The notes beneath the pieces were generated by a model. The model was not told where the DNA came from. It saw nothing but the letters and a program-made list of their open reading frames with translations, and ran no database searches. From Owenia fusiformis (taxonomy: Eukaryota > Annelida > Polychaeta > Sabellida > Oweniidae), in the NCBI GenBank assembly GCA_903813345.2, contig CAIIXF020000009.1, positions 1,860,001-1,924,000 of the forward strand: 64,000 nucleotides of DNA. The letters are read 5' to 3'. Below, piece by piece: positions 48,001-58,989 of this stretch; position 1 is the first letter of the stretch; each line of letters starts with the position of its first letter. The position numbers and the translations under genes are program-made.

Positions 48001-51000
48001 CACTCTTCAGTATAAAATAAAACTGTTCAAAGATAAAGAAAGAATGAAAATGAGATTAATAAGATGAAAAGAAATGATGTGTGATGTTCCCCCCGATCTA
48101 ACTCTCTATGAATGAAGCCCAAAATTTCTCTTAAATACCCCCAAGTTATAGAAAATGAAAGGCAATCCCTTACCCTACAAAACCTATAAGAAACCCATTT
48201 AAAGATGGCAGCACAATACGGTGAATCAACATGAAAAATGCTATACAACCCCCACCCAAATAAAATGACAATTCTCCTGACATTGTACGTACTAAAAAAA
48301 AACTGAAAATATGCAAAATCTAAATAAATGTATATGATATTTTAACAATGTCCTATATGAATGTTTACTAACACAGTGCCGCATACATAGTTTGTGTATA
48401 ATCCATATCCATATCCAATATCCATATGAAATATCCACGCAGAGTTCGTGCAAATATCCTTGCTTCATACGTAGTTCCTGTTGATAAACGTCGTTATAAT
48501 AAACCATAATAAGTTCCGATTTTATAATCCGCGTATCTAGTCCTGGATCCAATGCGATGCTGTAATACGTGCATCTAGTCCACGATGTAATATTTTACCA
48601 ATCCAAAATATGCACCGTCTTAGTAGTCGAAATAATATCCATAATCCGTATATCACATGCACGTCCGCATCGTGTCCATTATCGAATATGTCTGTATCCT
48701 CGCTGAAGAATCCATAATAAAATATCCATTTCCTTGTAGCAGTGTTCATAATAAACGTTTTCGTTGGAGAAAAGAATTGTTTATAATAACAGGAGATCGT
48801 ACATCTTCAGCTCCTTCATCAGTTGTCGAAATCCTCTGTGGCTCCACTCCATCCGAAATCCGCGTCGTCTGCATCTCCATAAGACATAGGCATCGCCTTC
48901 ACAGGTCATCTCCATCGCTTCTTCACGGTTAGGTAGTCGTCATCTACTTCAGGTCGTCATAGGAAATCGCTTACTGGGATCCCGGGCAATCAATTTTTAA
49001 TTCTCAAAAAGTTCTCCAAAAGTGTCTTTAAAAAACATTTTTTATTAACATGTCTTTAACTTGCTTTTCTATGTGACATAAACAAGTCTTCTTCGTGTTC
49101 TAAACTCTTCATGAATTTAATTTTCTTCAAGACATCAATTTCTATTCATTGACTAGTAACTAGTCTTTCTATCTCTTCAACATACAAACTTTTCACTTGA
49201 CTTGTCTTTCATGACTGAGCGTTTTTCAACTCTTCAACTCTTCTAGCAACTCTTCAACTTCAACTCTTCATGAAATTATTTACATTTTCTCTCTATTCTT
49301 CAAAATGATCTCTGATTGTTACTTGTGAAACTTGTCTTTATCTTTAAAATGCACTGAGTGGTTAGTCTTTTAAAATAAAAGATGCAAATTGCTTACGAAC
49401 AGTAAGAAAGAATATAAATATGGCTTAACATGTTTTCCATAATAGGCAGGACAAATTCCAAAAAGTAATAACACAATTATACATATCTAGCGATTTAACA
49501 TTAACATCAATAATGCAACATGGGTTTCAGACTCTGCCAAGATTACTAAAACCTTTTCATCAGGTCGCCCCCTCTTGCTAGGACTTTGTTTCCGAAAGTA
49601 AATCAGTAACACCTCAGTGCACAATAGCATTTTACTTTGGATTTTCCAAAGAATTCTATATTTTCATACTTAGCGCTATGTATTGCACAAATACAAACAA
49701 ATTGCTATATTCAAATATAAATGACTAATCTCTCATGTATTCATTTCACTAAACCTGATGATTGATGGCTGTCATAACAAAATCTCGTTGTAGGATCCAC
49801 AGTTTGTACTTTCTTACAAAACTGAGAAAACCACTTGCCTGGGCTTCAATTCAATTCTCTATTGAACCCTAAATTTGACAATTTATGATCGTCATCATAA
49901 CATTATCCAGTTGCCGCTCGGGAAATAACCATTTATTTCGAGCATGTACATGGCAAAATCTCATAACAAATAGTGTGGAATAAAACATTAAAAAACAAAA
50001 TCAGAAACCTTAAAGACAAGATATCCCAAAGATAACATTATCCCGTCCAGCAGGAATATGTTTCTTGATAGACTAAAATCATCATAATCTTATGATGCAA
50101 TTTCCACAATACACAAACAGAAAAACATGCGATATACTTTTATGCTTTTCGCATCCTCAAAAGATACAACTTGCTCATTGTAAGTAATATTTAAAATTAT
50201 TAGCCATTTGATTCCTCTTTAAGTCATAGCAAAATTATTCTCCAACCCTGGTTTATGAGGCCGAGTCTTAAAACAAAACTGCACTAATTCTACATAATAC
50301 CGAGTAATTCCAACTAATGTTACTGTCAGTGCACGTGGGCTAACTGATACCTATGATTCAACTTAGATGCGATATCCAAGGATAAATACCAGTTATTCTA
50401 CCCCACTGCTTTACATGTGGATCATTTGTTACCTATGATTCAACTTAGATGCGATATCCAAGAATAAGTAACAACCACACAACCTCGATTTAAAACAACA
50501 TTGAACTCTTCTTCTAGCTAACTTATCAACTTAGATGCAATATCCAAGAACACATGACAAGAAGCCTAGTTCAAATCTCATAACTTAACAACAATGAATT
50601 CTCTTCGTCTAGCTAACTTATCAACTTAGATGCAATATCCAAGAACGCATGACAAGAAACCGACTTCACTTTTCATCATTTAAGTACCATATAACTGCCA
50701 GGCCTTACTACACGAATGGAATATGAAATTCCATCATAATTTCGCATCACAAACTACCCCCTCCATTTTTATGGAATTTCATATCTCTTAATAAAACCAG
50801 ATAAAACGATATATGTGTATTTTCGACAAGCACACGTTTAATTACTGTAAAACATAAATTGCCTTCAGAAATCTCATTTTACAAGTTACTCTTCAGTCTT
50901 TTTAAATTTGTTATTTGTTTACTTCTAATTTTTTTAATTTTAATTGTTTACTCTTTATTGTTACTTCTAATTACTTATTTCTAATTGTTTACTTCTTATT

Positions 51001-53998
51001 GTTACTTCTAATTGCCCGGGCAACCACATATTACAAAAATGACAAATCTCATTCATCCATTCAGCGAAACAAAACAAACATGCATTCTTGCCAAATACGG
51101 ATGTTTGACCCTTTCTATGCATAATTAATAAAGAAAAATGTTCTTCAATACTACAAAATGGTCCTGTTTTCATACTTGAAAGGCTTTACCTCCCCTTAAC
51201 AATTCCTCTTGCAAGTTATGTTTTCATCCACTAGCCATTAAAATATACCTATATGCAATTCCATTGAGAGTTTGAAATAAAAGATCTTTTAAGGTATGCA
51301 TTGATGACTTTTACTTAACTCTGTATTATGTACTTTTTCCCTTTTGAATAATCACGAGATAAACAATGCCCATGCAGCAAACATTTAACTAACTTACTAC
51401 TAACCGACTATCTACCTAACTACCTAACTAGCTAACTAAATATGTTCCCTTTATATTTCCTTATACCAGAGACATATAAAATGTTTTATAGGTCTCTGCT
51501 TATACACACTATATACATTCTTTGACTAAACAATCAATTAATCCCATCCATATCTTGTAGGCGCTCTTCTATTTCTTGCATTTCAATATTGAAGCAAGAC
51601 TACGCCTTAATAACCATCCGACGATTTCTTTTCTTCATTTTGATTTTCAGGTGAAACCGTGATTTTGCCATCTGTGTCTTTCTCGTCATGGAGACTTACA
51701 TTTTTATCTGACCAAATCAAATCAAAGTTTTCATTATTTTCGTCTTTCTCATCTTCATCTTCCCCGACGGCACCTAACACGACAGAACACCCATTTTCAC
51801 ATTGATCCTTCCCCTCCATATTCACAAGGTATCAACTTCTATTTAATGAATGAGCTATAATCTATACGTAATATCAAAACACAAACAGAATCAAGTACGC
51901 TTTTATCATCAATACAGGGATTTTTACAAAATACAAAGACCAAAAACTAGATCTCGAACATTCAAATCAAATATTCTCAATTCATAATTTCGTCTAACAC
52001 CAATTCGGGACAATCCTAACACTATAGCCACAGCCAAACAAATAGATGCGCGCTCGATTTTGCCAATTTTAAAGCAATGCGTCTTAGCATGCACAATTGT
52101 AGAAATAAAGGATAGAAAGAAAGTAAAAGAAAGTGTTTTTGAAGTAACTAAAACAGGAGCCTGTTACATGAGCTTCTTGTTGATAGCAAATACAGAAATT
52201 AGTACAACGCTGAAATGCAAGCGTTTTCGTATTTCAATTTTAAAAGTAACTACAACGGGAGCCCGTCTTCATTACTAAATGATGATTCCCTTAACAATAG
52301 CACGTGTAAACATCAAATATTCTTGACATCAAATATTCTTGACTCTTTGTCTTCTTTTTGTTCACAAGATCAAGGTAAAGTTACGCATAAATTAACTGAG
52401 CGTACACAAACGCAAGATCATTATCAGTCTTTTAAGTGAAGACCGTCAACTTAAATGCATGCATAAACAAACATTGTGCATAAAGACAAAGTTAATACTT
52501 AATAGTACAGTGAAGACGAATACTCTTCATTCAAAGTAAACTGAATATGAAGACAAAATCCTAAAGAAAGAGTTGAAGAGAACTAATCTTCACTCTTCAG
52601 TATAGAATGAACCTAACTTAAAAGAAAGAAACGAAGAGAACTAATCTCCGCTCTTTTGTAAGAGTAAAGCTAAATTGAAGATGCGAAGAGAACTAATCTC
52701 CACTCTTCAGTGAAAGTTAATCAAATTTAAAGATGTGAAGAGAACTAATCTCCACTCTTTAATGAAAATAAAAACACTAAAACTGCGAAAAGAATCTCTT
52801 TACAAGACAAAAACCAATCCCACCGCTGCCACCAATGAAGCTTCGAGCTTTGTTGTTTAAATAGCTCTGTGGGTTCTTCATAAAATAATATGGATTGGTC
52901 TTGTAATGTAAAAAGACAAGATTAACACAGAATTAATATACTCATAAAACTATACTTTATTCCAAGTAAAAGACTAACATGTACAATTACACTCTTCAGT
53001 ATAAAATAAAACTGTTCAAAGATAAAGAAAGAATGAAAATGAGATTAATAAGATGAAAAGAAATGATGTGTGATGTTCCCCCCGATCTAACTCTCTACTG
53101 AATGAAGCCCAAAATTTCTCTTAAATACCCCCAAGTTATAGAAAATGAAAGGCAATCCCTTACCCTACAAAACCTATAAGAAACCCATTTAAAGATGGCA
53201 GCACAATACGGTGAATCAACATGAAAAATGCTATACTACATTCGGAATTGACTTTGCAGCAAAATTGTACAATACACTATTCACGTGAAAGGTCGAACCA
53301 TCGCATCATCATATGTAAAAATTGCAAATGTTGTAAGCGAAATTCGCATCATCATATGCGCTTTTCAATCCATCTTATGTCATCAGTTCATGTTCTTACA
53401 TAACCATTTTTATCCTCACATGCACTGGTATCAACTATCACACAAATCACACTCGAATCATTTTGCACTTTAACATACAACAGAAATGTTGAGATATTAC
53501 ACAGATTGTGGTGCAACAAATAACATCAATAGCAGAGATAATCGGTGTAATATTTTTTCAGTGGTTGCAAATGAAGAATGCTTTAGCAAGCCAATGGAAT
53601 GCCCAAATGGTTTCGAGCGTCATTATGATTCTTGCTATCACTATGCACATGGAGACAAAAAGGTATCATGGTTTGAAGCGAACGATAACTGCAAAGGTAT
53701 GAAATCTCATCTCCTTGCAATCGAATCCCCTGCCGAAATGGAATTCATCAAATCCAAGCATAGAATCGCTCTCTGGACCGGAGGAAACATACTGAGTGGT
53801 GGGAGAAAATTCAAATGGGCCGAGGGTGGCTGTTATAAAGCTAGAGAAGTAGGCTACTCGAACTGGAGTCCAAATGGTCCACAGCCAGATAACCACTTGG
53901 GGAAAGAGTCTTGTCTCATGATATGGGATCAACATTTCCGATGGGCTGATTTTGATTGCAACAACAAACTCAGTTATGTCTGTGAAATAAATTTGTAA
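45088..53998 (+). CDS. SUEL-type lectin / C-type lectin fusion protein, five exons
   Basis: I join exons 45088-45157, 45234-45428, 47157-47280, 47570-47751 and 53562-53998. Phases agree at every junction (1, 1, 2, 1) and the total of 1008 nt is divisible by three: 335 residues plus TAA. Residues 1-24 are a signal peptide (NVALITLWLIS core). Residues 25-88 hold a CQTCNPESTLC motif and a predicted coiled coil (LEDRISGELESLRSDVKHDI). Residues about 94-190 are a SUEL/rhamnose-binding (Gal_Lectin) domain: ICDRQSKTLKCS, ITILNGDYGR, SMCDGKQACFVD, VGDPCPNIDKYVDVQWIC (in parts). Residues about 198-335 are a CTL domain with PQPDNH and RWADFDC. The last junction spans a 5.8-kb intron filled by an LTR element. 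If it is not used, exon 4 reads on 10 codons to a stop at 47781, giving a SUEL-only protein. Likely secreted, multivalent, carbohydrate-binding. Confidence 0.72.
45429..47156 (+). other. Intron 2 of the fusion lectin gene
   Basis: Bounded by AAAG|GTGCGT and TTTACAG|TG. It contains short open frames (for example 45847-46035) without family features. No mobile element is recognised. Confidence 0.5.
47465..47490 (+). pseudogene. Partial duplicate of the start of exon 4
   Basis: GAGCAAATCTAAGTTACTAATCC preceded by a TTTATA stretch resembles the beginning of exon 4 (GAGCTAATCCCAGTTACTATGC at 47568) and its polypyrimidine tract. The copy soon meets stops. It looks like a decayed tandem duplication of the intron/exon boundary. 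Confidence 0.4.
47843..47846. repeat. Target-site duplication, left side of LTR element B
   Basis: CTAC here and CTAC at 53236-53239 flank the element exactly. Confidence 0.75.
47847..48245 (-). repeat. LTR, element B (left; 3' LTR in element sense)
   Basis: Starts TGAAGC, ends GCTATA; carries a 3-bp loss (CTCTATGAATG instead of CTCTACTGAATG) relative to the other LTRs. Confidence 0.9.
51607..51825 (-). CDS. Small acidic ORF in LTR copy B (shortened)
   Basis: Counterpart of the frame at 8848-9105. A 1-bp deletion after the SSDG codons truncates it to 72 codons. Otherwise only a few residues differ. Family unknown. Confidence 0.25.
   Translation of the reverse strand: MNMEGKDQCENGCSVVLGAVGEDEDEKDENNENFDLIWSDKNVSLHDEKDTDGKITVSPENQNEEKKSSDGY
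52816..52834 (-). promoter_or_regulatory. tRNA-Leu primer-binding site of element B
   Basis: AATCCCACCGCTGCCACCA on the plus strand, one base from the LTR at 52836, identical to copy A. Confidence 0.82.
52836..53235 (-). repeat. LTR, element B (right; 5' LTR in element sense)
   Basis: 400 bp, from TGAAGC to GCTATA, directly followed by the CTAC target duplication. It would carry the element promoter, firing leftward. Confidence 0.9.
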
Positions 53999-54275
53999 TA
54001 AAAAGTATTAGATAGTACACGATCGTACTATATAGAACATAAGTAATATAATACATTTTTATTAGTTTCTATATTATCTCAAATATTAATTGTACTTTTG
54101 ATTGTTCCCTAAAAAGCAAGCAAATATATATTAACAATTCTGATCCTTTTTAACCCCAAAATGTTTTTTTTACTAGTACTGCACTCTTCAAAACCGAAAC
54201 GGATCCGCTTCGGTAAAAAATTCCGGTGTGACAGTTCCACATGTTCATGCTAAAGTATGTCCAATGAACTTATTG
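53999..54275 (+). repeat. 3' flank duplicated from the CTL2 locus
   Basis: Nearly identical to 38849-39130, including the polyadenylation signal at the stop codon and the ACCGAA...TTCGGT hairpin, ending abruptly after CCAATGAACTTATT. Confidence 0.85.
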
Positions 54276-54279
54276 TGAA

Positions 54280-56690
54280 TTTATTTATTTCATCCCATAG
54301 CTTGTTCACGATCACAGCTCTAGCTCAGTGAAAGAGTTCACAGTGTTTATTAGAGTCTTGTCTAGCTGGCCATTACAAGATAATGATATCGTGACCACAC
54401 GGACTTTGAGATAAATTGAACGGGAGAGAGTTACCATCGCAAAGCTACCTGTTTCAGAAATGATCTTGCTCTACAAAGTCTCGAAAATAACTCCGCCATC
54501 TTTACAAATTCTGTTTCTAACCAAACTTGGAAATGTCTCCTGATAGAATAATACCCAGATCGGGAATAAACCTCGATTCCTTTATCAAACACTAGATGGC
54601 GTTGCGACGAGCCAGAAAAGGAGGAAAAATATTTTTATGCAGGACACCAAATCACTCAGAACTATATTCACAGTCGATACAATTAAACTCAATGTTACTA
54701 GATATGTTCAAGAGCAAACCTTAACATGAGTATCATATTAGCAAGTGACGATAAAATAGGAAATTTGTAGTAGATAGATAGTAAGAATTACTTATTGTAG
54801 ATGTAAAAAGATAGCGCCAGTGCATCAGTATAACACTCATACCGAGTCTTATTAAGACAGCAGGACGCGTTTCAATTTATCTCGTCAGATAATTTGATTT
54901 TGGCCAATGATATAATTAGAGTTGAACACGTCAAACATATGAAAGCATTGAAATCAATATCGCAAATCAACTGTCATTTAGTGACCAATTATATTATGTA
55001 GTGTATGGAATTTTCGATATTACAAGGAACCGTTCTTGCATATTGAACAGAGCAGATGGTCCTGTAACATAAATGCAGTCATTTTACGAACGCAACGTTG
55101 CTTAGTGTCAAATCGTAAGCGATGCTTCCATCTTGATCCACAGTGTTTACGTTTATTCCTTTGATTCAATGTGCAATACTTCTTGGATACGCACTTTTAT
55201 AGGTGATCACTGACGGACAGACTCATAGTGCTCTCCTGGGAAAGTCTTCTGACTTCTTCATTGTGAAGCAACACATCACGTAACATAAGGAACACAAGGC
55301 CTCTTTATACCAGTTGAAACCCCTCAAATACGCAGCACACGTGCGTTTATAAATGGAATTGACTCTGAAGTATCAATGCTCCCCTTATTCCGATGTCAAG
55401 ACGCACCATGAAGATCAGAACCCGGTACATGAGGTAGACGAAGCTATCTTTTAAGAAAAAAATCAAATCAATTATTGGTTTAGACGGTAAATATATAAAT
55501 TGACATTTCTTAATTTTGGATTTACGTGTATTTAGCGATTCTAGTGTACGAAATAAGCACTAGTGATTAAATCCTTGGTCCCTTTCCCAAAACAGATTAT
55601 CAATTAAGTAAATGAAAATCATTATATGTTTCGATATGTTTCTTAAGCTATCATACTCCTCTGTCTTGATAGCTAATCTTAAAACAACCTTAAGCTTGAG
55701 TGTATCGACTATATAGAACCAAGTACCGACCGAAAATTACAAAATGTTAATGGGATAACAATGTCTTATGGCTACCTTCAAACAAAAATCCTTCATTAAA
55801 TTCTCGCGAAGCACACAGACTGCAGCAGAGATGAATAACTGAGGAAAGTGTGTGTGCGCTTGGAGACTCCGAGCTATATTTCTCGTTAACGAATTTACAT
55901 CGACGACTACATCAGAGCTGAGAGGGGAATAAATGGAAAAGACTGTGGATATCGTGGAATATTTTTGAGGGATGCGTCATCTTTGGAAAGGCAATTAGGT
56001 TGAAGATGGCGGACACGGGCTAAGAAGCTAAGATTGCAATTGCTGCTATTGATTTATATCATTGCGAGATTGATTAGGATAATTGTCATCTTATGCTATG
56101 AGATAGAGTTTCAGTTTTATGCCATTTTATTAGGATATTTCATAATATATAGACATAATATAACATCTAAGCAAGGATACTGGCATTGAGATATGTTAAT
56201 CAAAGAAAAGTACAAATACCAATCACATTGATAAACCCAAAACTGAAAAGGGAATTTGGATAGAGTAACGCATACATTTTTAGTAAGATCTTAGACATGA
56301 CTGGATGATCTTCAGGGCTGATATTTCTTATATTTCCGTAGAAGATGAGTTAACTAATAATTGCCTATGGGAAAGATGTGTATTAAAAGCGGAATTGGAT
56401 GCGTTCTTGCGTTGATCTACCGTGTTGGTCTGATATTGGAATAGAGGTTTCGAGGAATTCATTTTCTTATGAATGTTACAGTGACCTCATGGATTCGAAA
56501 ATATGGCTATCTGACTCTGTTTCTTTGTATTTAGCCTGAAAAAGCAGGGTTTTACATGCGATGTCTGAAACACCGACAAGTTTTTGGGAATCCGTGGAAC
56601 CTTAACATCGGCAGTACATACACCAGCGGAGTGATTTAATTTCGAGCATTGGATTTACATAAATTTCATTTCCCACATGATTAGGATTTT
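54280..56690. other. Spacer / possible 5' region of the stargazin-like gene
   Basis: No coding sequence recognised. It may contain promoter and untranslated exons of the downstream gene, since TTTTTATACAG directly before the ATG at 56708 looks like a splice acceptor. Confidence 0.35.
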
Positions 56691-56707
56691 GCATGCTTTT
56701 TATACAG

Positions 56708-56912
56708 ATGTATTTGACAATGTGTTATTGTGGAAAGCGTAAACTGTTAATGATCACAACAAGTGCGGCGTCTTGTGGTGCCTTTGTCCTGCTTTCAATA
56801 GCATTAGCGACGGACTACTGGATTAACACAGAAGAACGCATCAAGGATTCAAACGTCACTGATGCATACCGACACACCCACGCCGGACTCTGGAAGCTCT
56901 GCTTCACAGACA
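56708..56912 (+). CDS. First coding exon of a stargazin/TARP-like calcium-channel gamma subunit (partial)
   Basis: The frame encodes MYLTMCYCGKRK, then a hydrophobic segment (LLMITTSAASCGAFVLLSIA), then ATDYWINTEERIKDSNVTD and HTHAGLWKLCF. Transmembrane helix 1, the TDYW motif, an N-glycosylation site (NVT) and the GLWxxC claudin-family signature in this order match CACNG2-8 (TARP) proteins, which have four membrane segments and modulate AMPA-type glutamate receptors or calcium channels. The exon ends near ACAGACA|GTACGT, where exon 1 of vertebrate family members also ends. Several in-frame ATGs exist (56693, 56708, 56720); an acceptor-like TTTTTATACAG ends at 56707. The other three membrane segments are missing, so later exons must lie beyond the window or be unrecognised. 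Confidence 0.75.
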
Positions 56913-57030
56913 GTACGTATAATAGATGTTGTGCTTTGTAGTCTTGTTCCAAGTGTACTCTCCTCCTTTTCCATTTAATGGACTTTCCAGAGAGCTAGAC
57001 AAGATCGAATGGAGGAGAATAAGTATAGTA

Positions 57031-57167
57031 CAGGCCCGTGGCCAGCTTTTGTCAAGGGAGGGGGGGTCGATTTTCAGAACATTTCAAGGGATGGTTCACA
57101 TTTGGAAACTTGGCCCGAAACCACTTGAAAATGATCAAAATGGTGAAAACTGTCGAATTTTTGATCC
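57031..57167 (+). mobile_element. One-ended MITE fragment, CAGGCCCGTGGCCAG
   Basis: Matches the left half of the 16983-17200 element (TCAAGGGAGGGGGGG, TTCAAGGGATGGTTCACATTTGG in parts, ATCAAAATGGTGAAAACTG). The right terminus is missing. It lies in the intron just after the stargazin-like exon. Confidence 0.75.
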
Positions 57168-57169
57168 CC

Positions 57170-58030
57170 TTATAATGAAATGGAGGACATTCACTTGGTG
57201 CAAGACTCCGTTATTTTGTATGACTCGATATAGTATCACCCTCTGCCGTGCTAGGAAACAGCCTCGTCAATTGCACATGCATAGCCACTTTTCTTAACGT
57301 TTCATGACATCGGTGTAAATTAGATTCTAGAATTTCGTTCCATAATTTAGTAACATGGCAAAATTACTAAATTATATAATATGAGAGGTTGATATATTTA
57401 TTGAATCTTAACATATATAAATTGGTAGTATTTCTAGAAAGATGAGGCTGAGTCCTGTTCTCTAAGTAATGGCGGAGAACTGATCTTACGTTGAATTGAA
57501 AGCTTGGTGTTTCTATAATTATCAAGTCACATCAATGTCTAGTTATCACAAATATCTGCTTTGCTTTGGATTATATTTTGCCTCATTCCTCCATTTTCGC
57601 GTCCTTAGCATGGGAATATACGCTTCCATATGCATACACAGCTCACTATTGTACATGAATGTCATTTCTTCAGCGTATTGTATACGATAAGTTGAATTAT
57701 GGTATATGAACCTCACTATTGTATACGATATGGTGACTTCAAGGTATATGTGTCTATCGTATCGTATCGTATGGCTTCTTACAGGATATAATATATCCAC
57801 GACATTGTACGTGTAGCTCATTGTCGTATACAATATGATTTTCAATATATGTACATGTAGCTAAGTATCGATAGGATATGGCCACTTAAAGAGCTATAAT
57901 TTGAGCTCATTACTATTCAAAACATTTATATGCAGCTTATTCTTGTACAAGTTATATGCAGCTTAATATACAATTTATATACAGCTTATTATGGTACATA
58001 ATATGACGACGTTAATCTAATTATTGCATC
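57170..58030. other. Intron or spacer with TATAC-rich short repeats
   Basis: No coding signal. Phrases GTATACGATA/TATCGTATAC begin around 57670 and lead into the 68-bp array. Confidence 0.45.
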
Positions 58031-58035
58031 TCTAA

Positions 58036-58600
58036 TTTTCGTATACAATATTGCTGCTTCAAAGTAACTGTACTCAATATCGTCCATAACATTGTGAGGC
58101 TTATTATCGTATACAATATTGCTGCTTCAAAGTAACTGTACTCAATATCGTCCATAACATTGTGAGGCTTATTATCGTATACAATATTGCTGCTTCAAAG
58201 TAACTGTACTCAGTATCGTCCATAACATTGTGAGGTTTATTATCGTATACAATATTGCTGCTTCAAAGTAACTGTACTCAGTATCGTCCATAACATTGTG
58301 AAGTTTATTATCGTATACAATATTGCTGCTTCAAAGTAACTGTACTCAGTATCGTCCATAACATTGTGAGGTTTATTATCGTATACAATATTGCTGCTTC
58401 AAAGTAACTGTACTCAATATCGTCCATAACATTCTGAGGTTTATTATCGTATACAATATTGCTGCTTCAAAGTTACTGTACTCAATATCGTCTATAACAT
58501 TGTGAGGTTTATTATCGTATACAATATTGCTGCTTCAAAGTAACTGTACTCAATATCGTCCATAACATTGTGAGGCTTGTTATCGTATACAATATGACAC
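58036..58600. repeat. 68-bp minisatellite, about eight copies
   Basis: CGTATACAATATTGCTGCTT recurs at about 67-68 bp steps (58041, 58109, 58176, 58244 and onward), with ACTGTACTCAATATCGTCC and ATAACATTGTGAGG in each unit. Units differ at a few positions only. Confidence 0.9.
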
Positions 58601-58989
58601 TTAATGTATTGTACCAGACTCTGAAACCACTACTGTTATATTGGCATGATAAATCTTTAAGTTTATATGTCCTAAATTCCCAGAGGTCGCGTTAGCTTAT
58701 TTTAAGTTATCAATATGGAGATTCATCCTTTGAAACGCAACAAAAGAGTTATGAATTCTACGCCATGGGATAAAGAGTGTTAATCACGAAAAAACTCCAA
58801 AGTTAATGATAATTCCAGACTTCGTAAAACAGTGCTCTAGAATCGAATACAGCAAAATACAATGCTTTATATGCTACATGTAGACTACTTCTCGGATTTT
58901 CTTTAGAAAATATGCTACCTGTAGACTATTGCTCGGATTTTCTTTAGAAAATATTGATGAGACTCATTTTCTATTTTCTAAAGAAAAAG

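Larger units (their letters stand above)
47847..53235 (-). mobile_element. LTR retroelement without gag-pol, copy B (uninterrupted)
   Basis: LTRs at 47847-48245 and 52836-53235 (399-400 bp, nearly identical), 4-bp target duplication CTAC, total 5389 bp. The tRNA-Leu primer-binding site is at 52816-52834 and the purine-rich tract next to the left LTR at about 48246-48262 (minus strand). The interior matches copy A almost throughout with small indels and has no recognisable gag or pol. It sits antisense in intron 4 of the fusion lectin gene. LTR identity implies recent insertion; A and B carry separate diagnostic differences, so B is not a segmental copy of A. It must have moved with enzymes from a related autonomous element not seen here. 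Confidence 0.9.

Noticed and set aside
53508-53702. Alternative-frame ORF as a signal peptide for the third CTL
   Set aside because: It runs in a different frame from the CTL domain and crosses a strong splice acceptor; the spliced model explains the missing signal peptide better.
58036-58600. CRISPR-like array (also considered for the 48-, 119- and 190-bp arrays)
   Set aside because: Units are contiguous tandem repeats without unique spacers and the genome is eukaryotic.
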